Source of the DNA: Nostoc sp. ATCC 43529 | GTDB lineage: Bacteria; Cyanobacteriota; Cyanobacteriia; Cyanobacteriales; Nostocaceae | DNA length: 64,000 nt | Direction of reading: 5' to 3' | NCBI GenBank assembly: GCA_003326205.1 | Contig: LWTK01000043.1 | Location: 80,864-144,863, forward strand | In this document: positions 18,029-27,118 of the stretch, in pieces | Layout of the letters: each line of letters starts with the position of its first letter | How positions within the stretch are numbered: position 1 is the first letter of the stretch | The notes under the pieces: model-generated | Told to the model about the DNA's origin: nothing | Databases searched by the model: none | Seen by the model: the letters and a program-made list of their open reading frames with translations, nothing else | Translations under genes and position numbers: made by a program

Positions 18029-18844
18029 TTATGGTAAACCCCAATATTGCACGCGTTGATCGAGCCAACCTTCTGCTATGTAACGAGCGATCGCTCCATT
18101 GACTCGTCGTCTTAATTCATCGTACTGCAATCCTTTGGGCATCACTACAGACAATGGTTCAGTTGATAGCTTGGTTGCTAGTAATCGATATTGCGGATAT
18201 TGTTGCACCCAACCGCTCAGAACGCTAGCATCTGCGGCAAAGGCGACAACGCTATTATTTTCTATTTGCTCTCGCGCTTCTTGGTAGGAATTCACTCCTA
18301 CTAACTCGGCGTTTGGCAAATAGTACCGTACTTTGGCAATTGTACTGGAGTTATTGAGTACGGCAATTTTTTGTTTTGCCAAATCCTTTAACTGCTGCAC
18401 AGAAGCATCTTTTGTAATTAATACAGTGCTATCTAAGTAGTAGGGAACACTTAAATTAACTACGCGGGCCCGTGAGGCAGTTGCTGTTACCCTAGCGATC
18501 GCTAAATCAACTTTCTTGTCTACAACTACAGACAAGCGATCGCGATTCGCTAGGGGTTGAAATTTGACAGCATCTTTTTTACCTAGCAAGTCAAGTGCTA
18601 ACTGCTGTGCCAAGTCAATTTCTAAGCCTTGCAAATTGCCGCTATCGTCTTTGAATCCCAAAGGACGTAAGTTATCTTTAACTGCAACAGTTAAATATCC
18701 CCGCCGCTGTATTTCTGGCATTTCGGCAGCAGAGGCGATTAATCCTGTCCCGACAAAGCAAAACCAGCAAATCAAAATAATAGTGGCGGATAATACCAGA
18801 TGTAACCGAGTAATTACTTGCCATCTGTTACATCGGTTATTCAT
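18029..18844 (-). CDS. Periplasmic solute-binding protein (family 3, amino acid type)
   Basis: 271 residues: a signal sequence (LVLSATIILICWFCFVGTGLIASA), then the family-3 fold beginning IQRRGYLTVAVKDNLRPLGFKDDSGNLQGLEIDLAQQ, the second lobe with VNLSVPYYLDSTVLI and the hinge KIAVLNNSSTIAKVRYYLP. The ligand is likely an amino acid or related small molecule; no permease or ATPase genes lie next to it. It starts only 12 bp after rplT on the same strand, so read-through from the ribosomal genes is possible. Confidence 0.88.
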   Translation of the reverse strand: MNNRCNRWQVITRLHLVLSATIILICWFCFVGTGLIASAAEMPEIQRRGYLTVAVKDNLRPLGFKDDSGNLQGLEIDLAQQLALDLLGKKDAVKFQPLANRDRLSVVVDKKVDLAIARVTATASRARVVNLSVPYYLDSTVLITKDASVQQLKDLAKQKIAVLNNSSTIAKVRYYLPNAELVGVNSYQEAREQIENNSVVAFAADASVLSGWVQQYPQYRLLATKLSTEPLSVVMPKGLQYDELRRRVNGAIARYIAEGWLDQRVQYWGLP

Positions 18845-18856
18845 CCGTTACCACCT

Positions 18857-19213
18857 TTATCTTTTAGCTTGATTGGCTAATTCAGCAACTTTGCCGAAGC
18901 TTGCAGGATCGAGTACTGCTAGTTGTGCCAACATCTTGCGATTTAGTTGCACATCAGCTTTTTTGAGGTTACCGATCAACTGACTGTAACTCAAGCCGTG
19001 TAGTCTTGCAGCAGCGTTGATGCGGGTGATCCAAAGGCGACGAAAATCGCGCTTTTTGTTTTTGCGATCGCGATAGGCACTCCGCAGCGCCTTCATCACT
19101 TGTTGGTTGGCAGTTCTAAACAAAGTCGAGTGGGAACCGCGAAAACCTTTAGCTAATTTGAGAATTTTATTGCGGCGTTTACGAGCTACGTTACCGCGTT
19201 TTACCCGTGTCAT
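18857..19213 (-). CDS. rplT: 50S ribosomal protein L20
   Basis: 118 residues, the standard length. MTRVKRGNVARKRRNKILKLAKGFRG is the basic N-terminal tail that inserts into 23S rRNA; RLWITRINAAARLHGLSYSQLIGNLKKA is the conserved globular part. Follows rpmI by 19 bp in the usual L35-L20 order; infC is not adjacent. Confidence 0.98.
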   Translation of the reverse strand: MTRVKRGNVARKRRNKILKLAKGFRGSHSTLFRTANQQVMKALRSAYRDRKNKKRDFRRLWITRINAAARLHGLSYSQLIGNLKKADVQLNRKMLAQLAVLDPASFGKVAELANQAKR

Positions 19214-19232
19214 AACTTAATTCCTGAAGGAC

Positions 19233-19430
19233 TTACAAATATGGGAGCATCAAGCGCACGTTATCTTCATCGCGTTCGTGTACAAGTGTTGTCTTGGACA
19301 AGTTACGCTTTTTGTTAGAAGTTTTATGTTCTAAGAGGTGGTTTTTGAAAGCTTTGCGACGGACGATTTTGCCGCTGCCGGTGGCACGGAATCGCTTCGC
19401 TGCTGCTTTACGAGTCTTGAGTTTAGGCAT
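19233..19430 (-). CDS. rpmI: 50S ribosomal protein L35
   Basis: 65 residues, very basic: MPKLKTRKAAAKRFRATGSGKIVRRKAFKNH with the conserved C-terminal DEDNVRLMLPYL. First gene of the rpmI-rplT unit; the 275 bp upstream hold its promoter and a repeat fragment (CAGAGGCGCAGAGGTCACGGAG near 19636). Confidence 0.98.
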   Translation of the reverse strand: MPKLKTRKAAAKRFRATGSGKIVRRKAFKNHLLEHKTSNKKRNLSKTTLVHERDEDNVRLMLPYL

Positions 19431-19705
19431 TGTCTAGCTTTAATTCGACACAATCCCTCATTATATACTACTTGATTTGCTTTAATGCCAATTAATTCAA
19501 CGATTTTAAACGATCGCGAAGTTCTAAAAGGGAACTGAGCAGCAAATTTTGGGGGCTGGGGGATGTGAGTGTCTAAGTCCTGACCTTGTGGGTAAAATTC
19601 ATCAGGACTTAGGCACAGGCTACGGAAAATCCAACCACAGAGGCGCAGAGGTCACGGAGAAATAAGAGTTTGAGAGGTTTTTTGCGTAAGTCCTATTCAT
19701 GATAT

Positions 19706-22189
19706 TTATTTGGCTATCATCGCCGAAGTGAAGACACATTCAGGAAATTGGCGCTTTAATGCAGGAAAAACTGGACAAGGGGCTTGTTCTTGCAAATTTT
19801 CTGGTTTACTCCAAGTAAAGGGGGCTTTTTGCGCCGCAGACATCCATAACAAAAGCTTTGCTCGTGTCATAGCAACGTAGAGTAAACGGTACTCTTCAGA
19901 TATTTTTAATTGCTTTGCTAACTCCCATGCTTGTGTCACATCCGGTATGGTAGATTCTCCGTGAAGAGCAGCACGAATTTGGGCACGGGCTACTTCTGAT
20001 AAAGTAAAATCACCTAAGAATTGGCTTTGCGGAGGAACCCAAAATCTCCCAGGAATTAAGTTTTCGTGCAGAAAGGGAATAAAAACATAATCCCAGTCCA
20101 GTCCTTTGGCTTTGTGCATAGTAATAATAGTCAGTTGACCGCGACGGGTATAACGTTCTTCTGAATCTTCGGTTTCCACTGGTTCAAACCGTTCAGAACT
20201 GACGATTTCACTCAAAGCTGACAGCATCGACCTCATTGAACTATTGCTAGCTATCTGCTGGTTTACCCGTTCTGCGAGTTTATCAGCAGTAGCCAATTCT
20301 GCCTGGTCGTAATTTAAGGTCAAGGCGAGGAAAGAAATTAGCTGATACAGAGGCAGTTCCAAACGAGCGCGGAGTAAACTACGACATAGGTGTGCGGCTT
20401 TTTGTACTGGTTCTGCTTGCGGTGCTGCGAGGGGGCTAGGATACAAAAATTCTTCTGGCAAACTAGCAAGGGCGTTGAGGTCTTGGGTAGGAATTAGTTG
20501 ACGCTGTACCAATGCTTCTAGTGCAGCTTTGAGGTAATCAGGAGAGTGGGGTCGATCGCAAAATTGCAGCAATGCCAAAATTTCTTGGGGTACATGAGAA
20601 CGGCGATCGCGTTCTCCCACATCATAAAGTGTAATGTTATGCTCCTTACACACAGGTGCTAGAGCCTCTGCCAACCATCGTCCTTGACGATTTTCTCGCA
20701 CTAAAATCGCTGCACTATTTTTTGTTGGATCTTCCCCAAATAACTCGATCGCTCTTTGAGATAACAATTCAACAGTGTGATGAATATCATGCGGAGTATA
20801 TAATTCCAGTCCTCGCCCCACTGCTACTGGGTTGGCGTTCGTTTGCGGATCGCCAGCGTCAACAGGGCGAATTGTCTGCAAGCGAAATGGTGCTTGTCGG
20901 TTATCAAATGGGGATTTTGTAGAGACGCGATTCATCGCGTCTGGGTTAGGTTTAGTTGCAGACCACTGATTATTGATCCATTTGAGGGCAAAGTTAGCAG
21001 CTTCAATAATGATTCTCGTACTGCGACCGGCTCGATCCATCGTCGCCAATCGTTGAATGCGATCGCACTCTTGGCAAAATTGCCGAAAATAAATCGGATC
21101 GGCTGGGGTAAAGGTCGAGTTAATCGCCTGGTTGGGGTCGCCGACACGTACTAAATTGAGTGCTGAGTGGAGAGTGGGGAGTGAGGAGTTAGGAGTGGGG
21201 AGTGGGGAGTTAGGAGTTATTCTGGTTGTCCCCGCGTCCCCACGTCCCCGCGTCTTTGTGTCTTCTTCCGAATTACTCGCCAAAATTTCCAACAACCGCG
21301 TCTGTAGCGGGCTAGAATCTTGGGCTTCGTCTTCAAAGACGGCGAAGACTTGGTTTTGCTCGATGCGGCGGGCGCTGTCGTTTTCTAATACCCGCAGTGC
21401 GGCTAAAATCATATCGTCGTAGTCAATGAAGTCGCGCGATCGCATTAAGTTTTGATATTGCTCGTATAATCCCGCCGCTACACTCAAAATTGCATATTCG
21501 TCTGTGGTTTGTTGACTCCACTCTTGCAATAATTCTTGCGATATCCCAGAACTTTTAGCTTCATGAATGACTGTATTCGCTAATTCCGGTAAGACTTCTG
21601 TGCGTAGCACCGATTGGCGACGTAACCTTTCTGTTTCTTCACCGTCAAATTGATGACCTTCTAATAACCGCAAATATCGTTCTGGATTATTGCCAATCCA
21701 TTGCTCTACGGCTGTGCGGATAAAACGGTGACTTTGGGTTGGTGTAATTAATGTGGCGTATTCTAACTGCAACCCTGATAAATCGGGATAGCGGCTGGCA
21801 ATGTTTAACGCTAAACCATGCAAGGTATAGACAAAAAAGCCTGTTTGAGGTAAAGATAAATCATCTCGTAAGTATTTACGAATTTTGGCTTTAATATTGG
21901 CAGCAGCCGAGCGAGTAAAGGTGACAACCACCAACTGACGGCGCAAGGAGGAACCTGACTGGGCAGAACGTTCATACTGACGTGCGATGGCGATCGCTGC
22001 GGCCGCTGCCATGCCGGTGGATTTGCCTGCACCGGGAACCGCAGAAATAGCTAGGGGGCCAGATTGCCAATCAGCCATTTGTTGTTGTCCAGGACGCAGA
22101 CTATTGCGGATGCGTGCAATGGCTTCTGCCCGTAGAGATGACACGGGCGATCGCTCCAATACTTCTGAATCGAGATGTTCTTGAGGCAC
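19706..22189 (-). CDS. UvrD/Rep-type superfamily 1 DNA helicase
   Basis: 827-residue ATP-dependent 3'-5' helicase. Motif I is AISAVPGAGKSTGM (Walker A, near residue 48), motif II FAVFEDEAQDSSPLQ, motif III VRVGDPNQAI, motif V TIITMHKAKGLDWDYVFIP and motif VI EYRLLYVAMTRAKLLLW. The start is a GTG at 22189. Two stretches are made of intergenic-type repeats read in frame: about residues 309-344 (21158-21264, between motifs II and III) and about residues 416-424 (20919-20942). All motifs remain intact, so the gene is probably functional. It may act in repair or recombination; the exact family member is not certain. Confidence 0.92.
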   Translation of the reverse strand: MPQEHLDSEVLERSPVSSLRAEAIARIRNSLRPGQQQMADWQSGPLAISAVPGAGKSTGMAAAAAIAIARQYERSAQSGSSLRRQLVVVTFTRSAAANIKAKIRKYLRDDLSLPQTGFFVYTLHGLALNIASRYPDLSGLQLEYATLITPTQSHRFIRTAVEQWIGNNPERYLRLLEGHQFDGEETERLRRQSVLRTEVLPELANTVIHEAKSSGISQELLQEWSQQTTDEYAILSVAAGLYEQYQNLMRSRDFIDYDDMILAALRVLENDSARRIEQNQVFAVFEDEAQDSSPLQTRLLEILASNSEEDTKTRGRGDAGTTRITPNSPLPTPNSSLPTLHSALNLVRVGDPNQAINSTFTPADPIYFRQFCQECDRIQRLATMDRAGRSTRIIIEAANFALKWINNQWSATKPNPDAMNRVSTKSPFDNRQAPFRLQTIRPVDAGDPQTNANPVAVGRGLELYTPHDIHHTVELLSQRAIELFGEDPTKNSAAILVRENRQGRWLAEALAPVCKEHNITLYDVGERDRRSHVPQEILALLQFCDRPHSPDYLKAALEALVQRQLIPTQDLNALASLPEEFLYPSPLAAPQAEPVQKAAHLCRSLLRARLELPLYQLISFLALTLNYDQAELATADKLAERVNQQIASNSSMRSMLSALSEIVSSERFEPVETEDSEERYTRRGQLTIITMHKAKGLDWDYVFIPFLHENLIPGRFWVPPQSQFLGDFTLSEVARAQIRAALHGESTIPDVTQAWELAKQLKISEEYRLLYVAMTRAKLLLWMSAAQKAPFTWSKPENLQEQAPCPVFPALKRQFPECVFTSAMIAK
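20919..20942. repeat. Palindromic repeat inside the helicase gene
   Basis: TAGAGACGCGATTCATCGCGTCT, the same palindrome seen twice after glnB (58090-58153). Here it is read in frame within the helicase as part of DAMNRVSTKS. Confidence 0.8.
21158..21264. repeat. Intergenic-type repeats inside the helicase gene
   Basis: GGAGTGAGGAGTTAGGAGTGGGGAGT-type heptamers followed by CCCGCGTCCCCACGTCCCCGCGTC, both repeat types found in intergenic DNA of this window (5471-5510, 48108-48165). They add a Pro/Ser/Thr-rich linker (PNSPLPTPNSSLPT) without breaking the frame. Confidence 0.85.
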
Positions 22190-22622
22190 GGTAATACCAA
22201 TTCAAAATTCAAAATTCAAAATTAAGAAAGCCTGATTTAATGTAGGTTTTCAGGTTTGTATCTGTCACATTCTTTTTTCAAATTGATATGACAGTGAGGT
22301 TATTGTTTGAATATAGCGGTTCTTGTGTTTTGTGTGTAACTTTGCCTTCCCAGAATAAGGGAGATAGGGGAGTTTGACATTTTGAAGCTCAATGTTGAGC
22401 CATACCGAGCCAGACCAACCCACCAAACTATTAGAATTCTTCCGTCAATCCTCTCTAGCTGAACTCACCGAAGAATTAGACCTAAATAGATATAAAAATT
22501 TACATTAAATATTCCCTTTGACACTGAACACAGTGGTTTCTGGGTAAACTAAAAAAAGCACTGGCTATCCCAGCAGCATAAGGCTTTTAGCTCATCACAG
22601 ACAACTCAAAGGGGTATACAAA
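22190..22622. other. Intergenic region between helicase and VWA gene
   Basis: About 430 bp: TTCAAAATTCAAAATTCAAAATTA repeats just upstream of the helicase start, a short unsupported frame (22392-22508, separate entry) and the VWA promoter side. Confidence 0.5.
22392..22508 (+). CDS. Possible 38-residue small protein or gene remnant
   Basis: ATG at 22392 to TAA at 22508 reads MLSHTEPDQPTKLLEFFRQS...LTEELDLNRYKNLH. The F-F-R-x-S-x-L-A-x-x-x-x-E-L-D-L pattern reminds me of C-terminal tails of small cyanobacterial antitoxin-like proteins. No clear ribosome binding site and no DNA-binding part, so it may be a truncated remnant. Low confidence. Confidence 0.3.
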   Translation: MLSHTEPDQPTKLLEFFRQSSLAELTEELDLNRYKNLH

Positions 22623-24467
22623 ATGCTCAAGACAAGTTACGACTTTGACCAGGCTATCTTACCCGCAGGATCTTCATTAAAAACTAATATTCTGCTACGT
22701 TTTCGTGCTGACATAGCTGAATCTCCTCGACGGAACCTGAATCTTTCATTAGTAATTGACCGCTCAGGCTCAATGGCAGGCGCTCCTTTACATCATGCCC
22801 TCAGAGCCGCCGAGTCTGTGGTGGATCGACTTAAGCCAGAGGACATTCTCTCAGTGGTTGTTTACGACGATGAGGTGGACACTGTTGTAACGCCTCAGCC
22901 TGTGAAAGACAAAGCTGAACTGAAAAATTCTATTAAAAAAGTCAGAGCAGGCGGTATTACTAACTTATCCGGCGGATGGCTCAAAGGTTGCGAACATGTC
23001 AAAAAGCAACTCGATCCGCAAAAAATCAACCGTGTTCTCCTGCTTACGGATGGTCACGCCAATATGGGTATTCAAGACCCGAAAGTACTGACGGCGACAT
23101 CAGGGCAAAAAGCTGAGGAAGGCATCACCACAACTACCTTGGGTTTCGATCAGGGTTTCAACGAAGACTTGCTGATTGGTATGGCAAGGGCGGCTAACGG
23201 CAATTTCTACTTCATTCAGAGCATCGATGAAGCGACTGAAGTGTTTAGCATTGAGCTAGATAGTCTCAGAGCAGTAGTAGGCCAGAATCTCAAGGTGACA
23301 GTTGAGTTGGCTGATGGTGTCAAGCTGATAGATACCTTAAGTTTGGCTAAAGTCAGCCATAACGCTGGTCAAACTGTCATCACTTTGGGAGAACTTTATG
23401 AGGGTGAAGACAAACTTTTAGGATTGAGTTTAGAGATATCTGCTGCTCAAATTGGCGAATTACCTGTGATGAAGTTACATTACAGTGCTGATGTTGTGCA
23501 AAATGAGGTGATTCAAAGTGTGTCTGGCACAGCGGATGTCGTTGCCAAAGTTGGTACTGTTGAGGAAGCAGCCCTCGCTTCTTCGAGCCATATCATCCTT
23601 GAACTCAGCCGCCTCACCATCGCCAAAGCTAAAGAGACAGCCCTCGATTTAGCTGAGCATGGCAAACACGAAGAAGCTGAGCAAATTCTCCGGGCGCTGG
23701 TAAAAGATTTGCGCGATAAAGGGTTGAATGAGAATTTTGAAATTGCTGAAGAGATAGATCAGCTAGAGTATTTCGCGGGTCGCATCGCCCAAAAAGCACT
23801 GGGTAATGCCGGACGTAAAGAACTGCGGGATCAGAGTTACCAGACAATGACCCGCAATCGCAGCGATTTAGCGGCTCGTGGTGTCACAGCTGGGGATGAA
23901 ATCTATGCGATGCCGGTTGTCAATGAAGTCGGTTCAGGTGTAGAACTACACTGTGTGCGTGAAGGCGGTAAGCTGCGAATCAAAGTCATATCCGATGGCT
24001 ACGATTCCACCAAGAATGTCCAATTTCCTAGAGCGATTCGTGCCGAGGGCGCACGCTATGTTGTTGAAGGACTGGAACCTTCAAGTGATGGCTCTTTCTA
24101 CCGTGTTCGTGGTAACATAACCCGCCTGACTCGACCTGGTGAAGCAGATATCTTCGTTGCTCCCAGACAATCGAGGTCAACTAGCACAGGTAAAGCATCC
24201 AAAGGCCCTGCTAGTGCCGCCGACTTGCCCACGACTGATACTACCAAGGATGGTGTTCTCGTTCAGTGCGTCAAAGATGGTAGTAAGCTACGTGCTAGAG
24301 TGGTTTCTGACGGATATGAACCAAATTGGAACATGCGTTTTCCGCGATCGGTTCGCGAAGAAGGAATGCTTTACGTAGTTGATGAAATCAAAATCGGCCC
24401 TGATGGCAAGTCTTATATTGCCTGCGGTGAAATTAAGCGATTTCTGCAACCCAACATTACCAATTAA
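22623..24467 (+). CDS. VWA-domain protein with duplicated C-terminal domain
   Basis: 614 residues, no signal peptide or membrane helix. A VIT-like start is followed by a von Willebrand A domain at about 40-210 with an intact MIDAS (VIDRSGSMAG, later TNLSGG and LLLTDGHANMG). After a helical part rich in Glu and Lys (about 315-400), two copies of a ~60-residue unit follow at about 440-500 and 535-600: V-x-x-x-C-V-x-x-G-x-K-L-R, SDGY, F-P-R-x-x-R-x-E-G and YVV are shared. They are joined by a Ser/Thr linker. The MIDAS predicts metal-dependent protein binding; the role is unknown. Ends in a terminator at 24669. Confidence 0.88.
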   Translation: MLKTSYDFDQAILPAGSSLKTNILLRFRADIAESPRRNLNLSLVIDRSGSMAGAPLHHALRAAESVVDRLKPEDILSVVVYDDEVDTVVTPQPVKDKAELKNSIKKVRAGGITNLSGGWLKGCEHVKKQLDPQKINRVLLLTDGHANMGIQDPKVLTATSGQKAEEGITTTTLGFDQGFNEDLLIGMARAANGNFYFIQSIDEATEVFSIELDSLRAVVGQNLKVTVELADGVKLIDTLSLAKVSHNAGQTVITLGELYEGEDKLLGLSLEISAAQIGELPVMKLHYSADVVQNEVIQSVSGTADVVAKVGTVEEAALASSSHIILELSRLTIAKAKETALDLAEHGKHEEAEQILRALVKDLRDKGLNENFEIAEEIDQLEYFAGRIAQKALGNAGRKELRDQSYQTMTRNRSDLAARGVTAGDEIYAMPVVNEVGSGVELHCVREGGKLRIKVISDGYDSTKNVQFPRAIRAEGARYVVEGLEPSSDGSFYRVRGNITRLTRPGEADIFVAPRQSRSTSTGKASKGPASAADLPTTDTTKDGVLVQCVKDGSKLRARVVSDGYEPNWNMRFPRSVREEGMLYVVDEIKIGPDGKSYIACGEIKRFLQPNITN

Positions 24468-24490
24468 GTAGAAGGACTCAATGAAACTAA

Positions 24491-24558
24491 AGTTCGTAGT
24501 ATGGGCTTGAGCCATTAAAACGTCTGTTAAGAGCGATAAATCGCTTACTACGAACAAA
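24491..24558. repeat. Inverted repeat headed by GTTCGTAGTA
   Basis: GTTCGTAGTATGGGCTTGAG on one side and its inverted relative (TTAAGAGCGATAAATCGCTTACTACGAAC) on the other; the right arm contains its own small palindrome AGCGATAAATCGCT. Typical dispersed Nostoc repeat. Confidence 0.6.
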
Positions 24559-24668
24559 GCTCCGATCTTACATTTAATTATGTCTACCTACTTAATATCA
24601 GCAACGAATTAAAGAAGAATAGAGAATTGAGAATCAATTGATAGCGGGTCTCAATACTTAACTAAATT

Positions 24669-24709
24669 AAACGTGAGTCTCAAACACAGACGCACGTTTT
24701 CTTATTTTT
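24669..24709 (+). terminator. Rho-independent terminator downstream of the VWA gene
   Basis: AAACGTGAGTCT pairs with AGACGCACGTTT (11 of 12 positions) around a 7-nt loop, then CTTATTTTTG. It lies about 200 bp past the stop. Confidence 0.7.
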
Positions 24710-24915
24710 GCTTTTATCGCAGTTCAAATATAGTTTAGGACATAAACTGCTCGTCGCTTTACTCTAATTAAAAATGAAAAATTAAAAAAAGCATACAAGC
24801 CCCTGAGTTCATTTGTTAAATTCAATTCCAAATCAATAATTATTTCAGAAACAGAGTGTTGCTAATTAGTGTTGTGCGCCCCTTGGGTAATTGCATCAAA
24901 CTAAAACGTTTTGAA

Positions 24916-25614
24916 TTACGCCTCGATCGCCGGACTATAATCGTTTGGATTATCAAAGCCTGCAACCCAAGCAGCGGCTTGATGACAAGTTTGCATATAT
25001 GGGGGAACGCGCAGGATATGTGTGTGTCCGGTAGATGGACAACTGACTTTCAACACCATAAATGGCTCGTCATCCTCAAAAGGAATGCAGATAAGTTGAC
25101 GCTCTCCACCCGCATCTCTATCTCGATGACGGACTAAGCCTCCCACTTGCTGCAAAAATCTCTCGTAGCCCAGTCGCTCAATCAGTACGCGGCGTAACTC
25201 AACGTTCTCCATGTTGAGGATATCTTGCCCGGTTATGGAGTCAGATGCAAAAGCAATGGCATCACTCACCTGCACGCCTCGCCAGCGCAAGACGAAACCG
25301 TGCCCTTCAGGTAAACTGGTAATCCCACTCCCAGCTAACTCAATCCAATGGGTGACATGGAGACCTTTGGCAAGGGTTGTTAGGTTTACACAATCGCTGA
25401 TATCCAGGCTTTCACAGGTGAAATTTTCCGGTAAATTGTAAAGTTCCAACGCACCGCTTAAATCCAGATGACCTAAAACGCGCATTCCATCCCATGCACG
25501 ATGCTCAAGTATCAGCTTTCTTGCACGTTGGGCCGATACAGGCTCGTGGCTTTGCTGTGGGCGTTGCTTGACTGGTCTATTCGGCACGCGCCCATTTGAC
25601 ATTATCTTCAGCAT
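24916..25614 (-). CDS. DUF6745-like protein with leucine-rich stretch
   Basis: 232 residues of unknown function. Residues 45-105 show a short leucine-rich-like run (LGHLDLSGALELYNLPENF, LDISDCVNLTTLAKGL, IELAGSGITSLPEGH) followed by a segment ITGQDILNMENVELRRVLIERLGYERFL that I associate with DUF6745. The end carries ILRVPPYMQTCHQAAAWVAGF. The ATG overlaps the stop codon of the upstream gene (TAATG), so the two are translationally coupled. Function unknown; the family name is from memory and needs a profile search. Confidence 0.75.
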   Translation of the reverse strand: MLKIMSNGRVPNRPVKQRPQQSHEPVSAQRARKLILEHRAWDGMRVLGHLDLSGALELYNLPENFTCESLDISDCVNLTTLAKGLHVTHWIELAGSGITSLPEGHGFVLRWRGVQVSDAIAFASDSITGQDILNMENVELRRVLIERLGYERFLQQVGGLVRHRDRDAGGERQLICIPFEDDEPFMVLKVSCPSTGHTHILRVPPYMQTCHQAAAWVAGFDNPNDYSPAIEA

Positions 25615-25955
25615 TAGTCCGCAACCTCTACGTAAGCGTCAGGGCGGTATTCACGTTGTCTCCAGACGCGGTAAAGTCCTTGGGGTAATTCAATTACCCG
25701 ATGTTCTTCATGAACTAAGGTAGCAGTCGGTTCTTTAACCTCAAGAAAAAGCTCACTACCATTTACCCACAACTGAACAGCATCGGATTGCTGAATGCGA
25801 TGGCTGTGTCCTGTGAGTTCACCATGAGCCAGAGTCGCACCTACACGTTTTTGAACGCCGATTGGTAAGCTAGCAATTCTTCTGAGCAGAACGTCACCAT
25901 GTCTGTAGAGCATACCAGCTTGATTAGTTTGGGTGTGATTACGGTTATTGGACAT
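25614..25955 (-). CDS. His-rich small protein paired with the DUF6745-like gene
   Basis: 113 residues from the ATG at 25955 (MSNNRNHTQTN); an ATG at 25982 would add nine and one at residue 15 (MLYRHGDVLL) would shorten it. Conserved-looking His motifs: YRHGDVLLRR, AHGELTGHSHRI and TLVHEEHRVIELPQGLYRVWRQREY. The beta-rich pattern with clustered His suggests metal binding or a small barrel (inference). It precedes and overlaps the next gene by one base, which suggests that the two products work together. Confidence 0.75.
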   Translation of the reverse strand: MSNNRNHTQTNQAGMLYRHGDVLLRRIASLPIGVQKRVGATLAHGELTGHSHRIQQSDAVQLWVNGSELFLEVKEPTATLVHEEHRVIELPQGLYRVWRQREYRPDAYVEVAD

Positions 25956-26029
25956 ACCCTTATTATACAAAAATTTGGTCATTAGTTCTTTGCTAATAAC
26001 TAATGACTAATGACCAATGACTAAAGACT

Positions 26030-27118
26030 TTATTCGTCAATCTGCCATGAATCCTTCGTGAATTCTTCATCCAGAATTTTCTTAGGACGCAGAATAATAA
26101 TGATTCGTCCTAATAGAGGAATTTCTGGCTCAGTTTCAAACCATTGAAAATCTAATTCCCCAACATTTTCAACGACAAAATAGTTGGAAGCATCCCATTG
26201 TCGTTGGGCACGATCTACTACTACTAGGACTTGTTCTATTTGACTTTGCGGTTGGTTAGACAAGCGATCGCTAGAAGCTAAAATCGCTACTGGATCTTCT
26301 GCTGCCAAGAGTACTTGCCAACCCGGTAAAGGCACCCAGGCTTGTTCGCCAGCAAACTTGACCATACGAAATGGTTCAATTTCGGTAATTACGGGCACAG
26401 CCTGTAAATCTTGTCCTGATAATGGCAACTCGCCTACCACTGGCACCATTCGAGGCATTTGTTCTTCCGATTCCAAGCGGTAAAAGGGTAAAATTGGAGC
26501 CGGACGCTTGGGAACGGTGGTAAAATCAGTCAGTAATTGTTCGATTTGTTTCCTGGCTGTTGGTGTGTGAGCAAAACGCAAACCTTTGGCTATTAAGCGC
26601 GATCGCTCCTGTAAATCTGAGTTTTGCCGTGCTAGTTTCCACGTTTGGTAAGCAAGTGCATCCCCAGGATGATTAGAAAATCCTTCTGGCAAAGTACGCA
26701 AATAAGAGAATTCTTTAACTGCTTTGGCAACTTCCCGCGCTTCATCAGCATCGAGTTTGTGAACGAAGATCATTTCAGCTGCGGTGGCGCGTTCTTCTTG
26801 GGTCAGTAAACGCAATTCATATAAAATATCACTACCACGTGTGCTGTAATGCGATCGCGTGGCTTCGGAAGCTCCAAATTTTTCTAAAGAATTGTAAACT
26901 TGAGAACCAACAATCACCTGATTTTGTTGAATCGGCTCAAATCCAGTGGCTTCAAAAATTTCTTGGGGATTGTAGCCAGTTTTCTGCAACGAGGCGATCG
27001 CTGTTCCCCATTCCACCCAGTTACCTTGTTTTTGCCTCAACTTTCGCAGTAACTCTTGCGCTACATCGTCGTTGGTAGTATTTTCGGAATTCTGAGTGTT
27101 GGGTGGTAGATCAGTCAT
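26030..27118 (-). CDS. raf1: RuBisCO accumulation factor 1
   Basis: Assembly chaperone that dimerises and brackets RbcL dimers before RbcS binding. From the ATG at 27118 (MTDLPPNTQNSEN) 362 residues; seven further in-frame residues upstream are not needed. The N-terminal helical domain has GNWVEWGTAIASLQKTGYNPQEIFEATGFEP and a region ending EFSYLRTLPEGFSNHPGDALAYQ; the C-terminal beta domain begins near FYRLESEEQMPRMVPVVG. Length and order match cyanobacterial Raf1. Stand-alone, flanked by TAATGACTAATGACC repeats downstream. Confidence 0.93.
   Translation of the reverse strand: MTDLPPNTQNSENTTNDDVAQELLRKLRQKQGNWVEWGTAIASLQKTGYNPQEIFEATGFEPIQQNQVIVGSQVYNSLEKFGASEATRSHYSTRGSDILYELRLLTQEERATAAEMIFVHKLDADEAREVAKAVKEFSYLRTLPEGFSNHPGDALAYQTWKLARQNSDLQERSRLIAKGLRFAHTPTARKQIEQLLTDFTTVPKRPAPILPFYRLESEEQMPRMVPVVGELPLSGQDLQAVPVITEIEPFRMVKFAGEQAWVPLPGWQVLLAAEDPVAILASSDRLSNQPQSQIEQVLVVVDRAQRQWDASNYFVVENVGELDFQWFETEPEIPLLGRIIIILRPKKILDEEFTKDSWQIDE

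Larger units (their letters stand above)
24468..24915. other. Intergenic region between convergent genes
   Basis: About 450 bp. Contains an inverted pair of GTTCGTAGTA-headed repeats (about 24491-24558) and the terminator at 24669-24709. No gene seen. Confidence 0.5.
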
